Part shown: one piece after another, positions 57,830-64,000 of the stretch | How the letters are laid out: every line of letters starts with the position of its first letter | Position numbering within the stretch: the first letter of the stretch is position 1 | DNA from: Perkinsus olseni | Taxonomy: Eukaryota > Perkinsozoa > Perkinsida > Perkinsidae | Assembly: GCA_013115135.1 (NCBI GenBank) | Contig: JABANP010000281.1 | Span: 1 to 64,000, forward strand | Direction: 5' to 3' | Length of the DNA: 64,000 nt | Made by a program: the position numbers and the translations under genes | Notes under the pieces: model-generated | Databases searched by the model: none | Told to the model about the DNA's origin: nothing | The model's input: only the letters and a program-made list of their open reading frames with translations

Positions 57830-58203
57830 TTGCCAAAAAAACTAAAGGTCAGGTGCGTTCGGATCATTGGTATCATGAGGGAGACAGCTGCCACACAACC
57901 AATGATGCTCACGGGCCGACCCGAAAAGCATTGCTGTGCACAACAGCGACGGCGTCAGCTCCGGAGCGGACGAAGATCAGCCCTCACTCACGACACGAAT
58001 CGAAGACGATATATTCCCCAGCAAGAGTTGACGAGGACGACGGGTAAACACGACAGTGATGTAAAGACCGGACATCATTCTCTGATAACATGTCACTCCT
58101 GGGAATCGTAGGAGTCACGAAGGGCTACTGGCCGGTCTCCGATGCAAAACTAGCGACGCTGCCTTGGCTGTTGTAGAGAGTATGCGGTGGCTAGCTTCTG
58201 ATC
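57830..58203. other. Intergenic; probable promoter of the FPYLYD gene
   Basis: Lies between the 3' end of the MFS gene and the FPYLYD gene start, both on minus. A 50-bp stretch at 57863-57912 resembles 58325-58375 loosely. No gene seen. Confidence 0.4.
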
Positions 58204-60395
58204 TCATGTCGTTGACCTAGTACAGAGTAGATGGGCTGTCATGGGAGAGGTTGCTGAACGGACTACCCTTTTCCTATGCTGCTGCTCCCGCAAAGTCCGT
58301 TGCATGTATAGCTCATCTTCTTGCAGGCTGTTGACCACTGGTATCAGGAGGAGGCCGCACACCAACCACACAACGAGGGTGAACTGGTACGCTACTGCCC
58401 GACCTCCTGTATAGGGGATCTGACAGTGACAAGAATCCCAGCACTAAGGAACGTCAGGTTGGCTACTCTTACCAGTAACGAAACGAACAGCGTCCCCACG
58501 CCTTTGGAGAGGTCATCGAGCACGCTATACACTGCAAATACCGTACCTGACACTCGTACGTGAGACAGATCTGGCACCATACCCCTGCACCACCTCGATG
58601 CTGTGGCGGATTGACATTCAACAGAATGGCACCTAGGTTGGCTGCTGGGGTGGTGGCAATGACTCCACCGATGAAGAGTGTCCCGAAGAAGGACAAATGC
58701 AACATCTCTGTGGATACTATGTGGGCCTGTGTTTCACCAACCTGAATAAACAGCTCTCGGCGAAGGAGCTCGCAAGGACCAACTACCGCGTCCATGGCCT
58801 TTCCCACAGCTGCAGCTGCCAGCTGGTCGACCTCGTTCGGCCCCTCCTTGTAGAGGGAGGTCCAACCGAAGACAGCAAAGAAAGGAATGACCCTCAGCAA
58901 CGACATCACCGAGCAGAACAAAGCACAGTATCTAGCACGATCATGCGCAGCAGAAACTCAAACCCTGTACTACCGTGGGTCCGCTCGGTAGAGCTTTTCG
59001 CCTATAAACCCACCGATGAGGACCCCACAGAATCCGGCGAGCCCCATCGTGGCCGAGGCGAAAAGTGCCAGCTCAATCGAGAAGCCCATGTCCTGGAAGG
59101 CATCTTCCGCTGTAGCAGTGCTTGAAACATCGACTCACTTGTACTAGGAAGTCATGAAGGTAAACGATGATGATTCCCCACGGTATGCCGCCTGGAAAGG
59201 CTTGCAGCAGTACCAGGAGATTCGTACCTGGTATCGAGCGGGCTCGAGAAAGGCAACAAGACGGGCAGCGTGTTACGGGAATAGGAAGCCTGCTTGAGTT
59301 GCTCCACGTTATCAGCAAACCATGCAGTTCGGCTGGACTGCCCCTCCCCTCTATAAGATAAAGCCGGGCCTTCCGTGTCGACTGTCGATAGAGCGGCAGA
59401 CTCTGAGGGCTCAGGCCCCCGGCTGATGAGTGTCTGCACGAGATCATCAGCATGTAAATGATTGTACCAATCACTGACCACAGTCTCATCGTCCGCAGTA
59501 ACAGGGTCTGCTCCATCCATGGCTCCCCTTTCAGGTTCGATCAGTGTGCACTAAGGGGTGTCCTAGTGATCTCACACGTAAACCGAGTGATCCCCACCTG
59601 GCAGAGTACCGCTCCTGCGAGGGCTGGTATTGGAATCAAGAGGAAAGCCCAGCGCCAGTCGATGGTCTGATAAACATGTAAAAGGACCCGGCCATCATCA
59701 CCATGACTACCTTCCCTATGTATGCTGCAGCTACTTGTCCCAAGAACACGCCCACCCCACAGGCTGCGGTGATCATTGCAGACGCGACCGCTCGCTGGTC
59801 AGGAGGGAACCTGTCGGACGGCTGCCGCAGCAACGAAGAGGAAGAGAAATAGAGCATCATTACCAGTCGCCAACCATGGAATATGCAACAGGCAAGGCAC
59901 CACCAATACCCAGTCCAGCTATGGCTCGAGCCCACAGGAGGGAACGAAATGTACCTACACATTGTACCCTTCGGCGTGCGGACGCTAAAGACGATTTACC
60001 GGCGAAAAAAGTGGTCATGGTTGCCAGGGCTGTGAGGGCGACCACTGCGGTGAGCAGTGTTTTCCGCGGGACAACAGCAGACAGGAGGCCCACTAGGAGG
60101 GCTACGAACATACCAGGGCGTAGAACACCAAAGTGAGCTCGCCACCGAGGTACCTACATGACACCTAACGACCGTATAGCGAATCCTAGCAGCCTACTCG
60201 TCGCGTTCAACGGCATTGAAATGGAACATCTTGGCCATGGACGTCATGTTCGGAGCGACCAAGTTATGAACAGAGTACCTGAATAGCTTCCGTACCTCGA
60301 GACACGGCGTAAGGTAGTGCCTACATGAGCCCGAGGCATAGCATGCATACGCTGATGGAGTAGGTCTCGCACTTGCTGCCGAGCCATAGGCTCAT
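58204..60395 (-). CDS. Spinster-like major facilitator transporter (multi-exon)
   Basis: Seen: ATG 60395 (MSLWLGSKCETYS; an upstream exon is possible), then YSVHNLVAPNMTSMAKMF and NAVERDE/YLGGELTLVF, a run much like the first loop of Spinster-type transporters. Next come LLVGLLSAVVPRKTLLTAVV, RAIAGLGIGGALPVAYSMVGD, a SAMITAACGVGVFLGQVAAAY helix, a cytoplasmic loop rich in Ser/Glu, and IPWGIIIVYLHDFLVQ. The second half has FIGGVIATTPAANLGAILLN, VNPPQHRG/TVFAVYSVLDD (in-frame intron), GVGTLFVSLLV and FTLVVWLVCGLLLIPVV. It ends RSTT at 58204. PQHRG...DDLSKG is diagnostic of the Spinster-like group, which moves lipids or organic anions. Twelve helices are plausible. The final intron phase before FTLVVW is not settled. 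Confidence 0.8.
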
Positions 60396-61351
60396 CTTGT
60401 CCGACAGAGAGGCTGCCCTGTAGTGTCCATCCGTGATTCCACCCTGGGACCCTCCATTACTACCTCTCCTCCATGGCGATCCGATGATCTGTGATGGATG
60501 TCATGGTGCAGGCCAAGGGCGCTTACTAGGCTAGCGCTGACCTCGGGATCTGCCCGATCTAACGAGGCGGAGCGCTGGACGTACCGGTCGTGTTTCTAGC
60601 TTACCTGTAGTATGCCTGCCCCCTTTCCTCGCCTTTGGCTCAGCTAGAGAAGCAGGAATGACTTGACTGAAATAAATAACTGAATTCGCCGGGAAGTTCT
60701 GTGACGACTTGAGCCGTGCCAATGCTAATTCCGAAGGACACCACGCGTAACACGACCATGGTCTGGCGTTAAAATGCGCCAACTGATATTTCGTTAGCCG
60801 AGTTTCAGACACTGGTGATAGAACGTATGCAGCCGTGAGCATGAAGCTAGAGATGGTCAATGACCATTGGTCCTCTGTAAAGGCGATGATGATGACGGCG
60901 ACGCCGAGAAGTTCCGGGACCCCTAAACGCGCGCGCCCGTGACTCAGCATTTATCGCGCTCGTCGACCCATCATGATAAAGAGGTCCTGCCTGTGTTGTC
61001 GATACCTTGTGCTTGCGTGCGAATGTGTACGCAGGCACACGTGCGCATCACATTTCAAGGTTCATCATTCCGTCAACCATTCTATACGTGGTCAGCTATG
61101 TGTCCGCCTAACAGAATCTGCTCCAGGGAGAATGAGCCGTATCCCGTCTAACAGTGGAGGATATCAATACACACACAAAAGGTGTGTGTACTCAGCGGCG
61201 AGGACATCGAGGAGGGTCTGGTCCTCAGTGCCAGGCACTGCTTAGCAGGCATCACGTGCAGCACTGTAGCCGCAACGCTTCTGGGTTGTGGATCACAGCC
61301 TGAGATCACTCGACTCGTCTCACCGCCACTATCAGGTTGCATTAATCCCCC
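60396..61351. other. Unassigned stretch
   Basis: A minus frame near 60830-60950 has a hydrophobic run (SLTISSFMLTAAYVLSPV), which may be an exon of the transporter or of a small gene. No complete model was found. Confidence 0.35.
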
Positions 61352-62335
61352 ATGCATGTCAGCGTACCTCCTCTGCGCACTATAGTGGCCATGCGGTGCC
61401 AGTATGTATCCAACATGTGGAGGGAGCATGCATCCTGCGACTTGGTTGCCGACGTCCTGATGGAGATCACAGCCTTCCTAGATGATGTCTCCAACTCGCT
61501 GGCCTTCTGCTCGGAGGAAGTTGAGCTATCTAGAAAACCGGTGTTTATCTTTTTCCACGAGGGCGTGCTCAGAGGTGTCTTCGAGGAGGAGGAAAATCTT
61601 GTACTCAGCACCCTGCCTTCACTGTCTGACCCTCATGTGATCGCAACCGAGACTACGCATCTCCAACTGGTACACCATGATGGTTCGGGCGATCGGCTTG
61701 TCATACTTCTTGGGAAAGGTCGTGATTGGGACCGATGGGACAGCAAGATTTTGGTATACGATCTCCAACGAATGAGACCTGCGGGCGAGTGGTACACGCT
61801 CGGCCTTCTCAGCGTTCAAACTACTAGCGCGACATTAAAAGGGATGACGGCCGTTGGAGACTATGTCTTCTTCGGTATAATCGGACGTGGTTATATCCAG
61901 GTTTCTGAGATCCTCGTGACTGTACTGGAGCAGGGAGTGGACGCGGTTCACCTCAGATCGGTATGGGTTCGCGAAAGCAATCAGTGTATCATCGGGAGTA
62001 TTCATCCCGCTCCGTGCGAGAACAAAGCATCTGGTGAAGTCGCGGTTGAAGTTACGTACGTGCTGGATGGTGCCTGCATGTTGCTGCGGCTAGTAAGGAT
62101 ACCCCACCCGCGGTCGAAAACCTTCTTCACCCATGATGCCGAACAAGTTGCTCAAACTGCAGAACCGGTTACCGGTTTTCTAGATTATTCCGCCGAACCA
62201 CAACCTATCATAGGATGCAAGCTGTTTCTCTTCGAGTACTATCTGTGGTTTGATGGATGGCCGATAGTGGGTCTCACGCACAGGTTGTGTGCGTCACCTG
62301 TCTTTCTGTCTATCTTTGACCGCTTAGGCGCTTAG
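61352..62335 (+). CDS. Single-exon protein of 327 aa, unknown, possible beta-propeller
   Basis: Not recognised. Uninterrupted from ATG 61352 (MHVSVPPLRTIVAM) to TAG at 62333. It has alternating beta-strand-like phrases (KPVFIFFHEGVLRGVF, GDRLVILLGKGRDWDRWDSK, ILVYDLQRM, DYVFFGIIGRGYIQV, SGEVAVEVTYVLDGACML), as in beta-propeller proteins, but no WD or Kelch signature. No signal peptide is obvious; an alternative ATG lies at codon 14. Lack of introns is unusual next to its neighbours, and it ends about 150 bp before a gag-like ORF, so it could be mobile-DNA-related or a retrocopy. That is speculative. Confidence 0.55.
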   Translation: MHVSVPPLRTIVAMRCQYVSNMWREHASCDLVADVLMEITAFLDDVSNSLAFCSEEVELSRKPVFIFFHEGVLRGVFEEEENLVLSTLPSLSDPHVIATETTHLQLVHHDGSGDRLVILLGKGRDWDRWDSKILVYDLQRMRPAGEWYTLGLLSVQTTSATLKGMTAVGDYVFFGIIGRGYIQVSEILVTVLEQGVDAVHLRSVWVRESNQCIIGSIHPAPCENKASGEVAVEVTYVLDGACMLLRLVRIPHPRSKTFFTHDAEQVAQTAEPVTGFLDYSAEPQPIIGCKLFLFEYYLWFDGWPIVGLTHRLCASPVFLSIFDRLGA

Positions 62336-62481
62336 TGCGCTTGCGTGCCACCGGGGCACGCGTGCTTTGCTCGGGCCGAGCCATGGCCAGTTTTCATTCG
62401 TACAACCAAAGTCTGAGTCGTAGTAGGCTCCATCGCTATCAGATTTATGCCTTAGTAGTTAGTTATTGACCTTGAGACTTA

Positions 62482-64000
62482 ATGGCATCTCCTGCGAGTC
62501 GCGTTCATGAGGCGGAGCCCGGTCAAACTCTCACATCTGGCTCCGATGCGGGGAACCTTCCGCCTCTGTGCGACATCTTCATTGTCGAGGAGGGCGCCGC
62601 TGACCAAGCCCAGGTTCTGGACGCCCTCTCAACGACCCCCGACCCTGAGGTCGGAGCTGACATCCTCTTGAGGTGCATAGAGAAAGCCGTTGTCGGAGGA
62701 GGTCCTCCACGGCTGGAGACTCTGGTCGAGCAACTTGCCCACCACTTGCTCGTCTCTCCTGTCGAGGCGGTCCCCGAAGCGGTGAGGTTGTACCTTGTAG
62801 ACCTTTCCCCTGAAGAGCTGCCCCACTATGTGGGGGAGCATCTCAGCTCAGCGTGCAATCGGGCCGCGGTCGGCCTATTGCCGAGCGACACTTCTCGAAA
62901 ACTCCGCGACTTGCTTCCGCCTATGGTGGTTTATGCTGCTCTCCAGAACGAAAGGCTCGTTCGTTTTCCTGAAGCTCAGACCCTCACCCACGTGTACCGT
63001 CGCAAGAACCTTTCCTCGCTTCTGGAGCTAAAGAGCTCTGAAGCAAGCCCTTTCAGCGAGGGGTGGACCGCTCGCCTTCTCCAGCGGAGAAGCGAGGAGG
63101 CCAGCCAGAGCGCCGGCGGCCCGGCCAGTCCTCAGCAGGCGGTTCCTGCTCAGCACCTTCGCGGCTTCAACCACCAACCTGCCTCCTCGCCCCCGCGTAG
63201 GTCGGTTTCTCGAGAGCGTGGCGAGTTCGCCTCCGGGCGCTCAACGGTGCCTTCGGGCCCAACTCTCCCGTCTCACGGATCCCGGGTTACCCTGAGGCCA
63301 AACCCTGACGCCATTTCTAACGGGGACCGCAGAGCGGCCTCTCGAGACGCTGATAAGGCATCCTCAGCTTTCAAGGGCGGTCCCTTCAAAGGCGTGGATG
63401 ACGAGCGCGGACTCTCGGGTTTTTGGCGTCAAGTAGAGTCGTTGGTGGTCCGGCGTGGCTGGGAACTCGGCGGTCCTGAGCATTACTTCCTTCTCACTAA
63501 CCTCGTCCCGGAGTACACCCTCGAGGAAGCCGTGGGACGCAAGAATCCCGTGACTCTCGCTGATTTTTCCACCTCCGTTGCTGAGATTCGCTCCGCTCTA
63601 GCGGACGAGTGCGGGGGCCATTTCGAGGTCGAGAAGCTCTTGGCGGAACCTACCGGCCGCTCAAACCAAGAGTCCCTGACGAGCTACATCGGGCGACTGG
63701 ATGAGTGGGCCAGACGCTGTGCCCTGGCAGGGGCTCCTCTCGGTGATGGCCATGTCATTAGGGCGTTCCGTGAGGGCGTCAACGACGAGAGCTGCAAGGA
63801 GGCTTCCTATGAGTACCCTGGCCGGTGGCCGCAATTTCGGTCTAAAGCACTCACGCGCGCGGCTCGCGCGGATGCTGACCGGTTGGCCAAGTCTGGTGGT
63901 CGGTCCTCTACCCCATCGTCCTCCAGCAGGGGGGCACCGCATTCAAGTCGTTCAACGCCGTCGTCTAAGGTAGAACTGTGCCGTAACGCTCTCCGCGGGC
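62482..64000 (+). CDS. Gag-like ORF of a retroelement, runs off the window
   Basis: From ATG 62482 (MASPASRVHEAEPG) the frame stays open to the end of the window, over 500 codons without an intron, unlike nearby genes. The N-terminal 180 residues are helical and acidic (LLRCIEKAVVGGGPPR, LSPEELPHYVGEHL), followed by a Ser/Pro/Arg-rich linker. A block then reads GLSGFWRQVESLVVRRGWE, FLLTNLVPEYTLEEAV, SYIGRLDEWARRCALAGAPL and HVIRAFREGVNDESC, which is the usual pattern of a retrotransposon gag/capsid region (a helical core with LDEWARRC and FREG). A Ser-rich stretch precedes the edge, where a zinc knuckle, protease and polymerase would be expected next. No LTR is evident in the 150 bp upstream. 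Long GC-rich codon runs differ from neighbours. Confidence 0.6.
   Translation, partial: MASPASRVHEAEPGQTLTSGSDAGNLPPLCDIFIVEEGAADQAQVLDALSTTPDPEVGADILLRCIEKAVVGGGPPRLETLVEQLAHHLLVSPVEAVPEAVRLYLVDLSPEELPHYVGEHLSSACNRAAVGLLPSDTSRKLRDLLPPMVVYAALQNERLVRFPEAQTLTHVYRRKNLSSLLELKSSEASPFSEGWTARLLQRRSEEASQSAGGPASPQQAVPAQHLRGFNHQPASSPPRRSVSRERGEFASGRSTVPSGPTLPSHGSRVTLRPNPDAISNGDRRAASRDADKASSAFKGGPFKGVDDERGLSGFWRQVESLVVRRGWELGGPEHYFLLTNLVPEYTLEEAVGRKNPVTLADFSTSVAEIRSALADECGGHFEVEKLLAEPTGRSNQESLTSYIGRLDEWARRCALAGAPLGDGHVIRAFREGVNDESCKEASYEYPGRWPQFRSKALTRAARADADRLAKSGGRSSTPSSSSRGAPHSSRSTPSSKVELCRNALRG

Overview
The window is nuclear DNA from a unicellular eukaryote. Genes lie on both strands, are closely spaced, and are cut by many very short GT-AG introns; most of those I could fix by keeping the reading frame and family homology are about 40-60 nt. 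Flagellar genes (a CFAP43/44-type WD40 coiled-coil protein and a SPEF1/CLAMP-type calponin-homology protein), a citrate synthase, an RBM39-type splicing factor and several lineage-specific proteins fit a flagellated alveolate-like protist. My best guess is Perkinsus or a relative; this rests on gene style, not on a marker gene. No rRNA gene, convincing tRNA gene, CRISPR array or bacterial operon is present.

Layout. 0.6-8.2 kb: CFAP43/44-like gene (minus). 8.4-16.5 kb: small unfamiliar genes (minus), including two genes that share an almost identical DnaJ-J plus fibronectin-III module on different N-termini, and a 207-bp sequence repeated upstream of two unrelated genes. 16.5-20.9 kb: RBM39-like factor and citrate synthase (minus). 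21.7-31.6 kb: three plus-strand genes (a helical protein of unknown function, a large low-complexity C2HC zinc-finger protein and a PIF1 helicase). 32.1-37.4 kb: SPEF1-like gene and two adjacent PX-BAR sorting nexins (minus). 37.8-49.3 kb: two choline-transporter-like (SLC44/CTL) genes flanking an EEP-fold nuclease/phosphatase gene. 50.7-58 kb: an unknown gene, a repeat-rich stretch, and two neighbouring genes for N-myristoylation-type proteins built around an FPYLYD repeat. 58.2-60.4 kb: Spinster-like MFS transporter. 61.3 kb to the end: a single-exon unknown gene and a long uninterrupted gag-like ORF that runs off the window.

The most striking structure is a 3,707-bp DNA transposon at 42000-45706. 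It is almost entirely a palindrome: two 1.7-kb arms, each carrying a copy of the same DDE transposase, around a 301-bp centre, flanked by a TA duplication. It sits inside an intron of the EEP gene, and the host reading frame joins correctly across it. The second candidate novelty is the FPYLYD-repeat membrane-anchored protein pair.

Several genes contain single-base frame breaks in homopolymer runs (SAP-J-FN3 gene, PIF1, FPYLYD protein, one transposase copy). Some may be consensus errors rather than real mutations, so these genes should not be called dead on this evidence alone.
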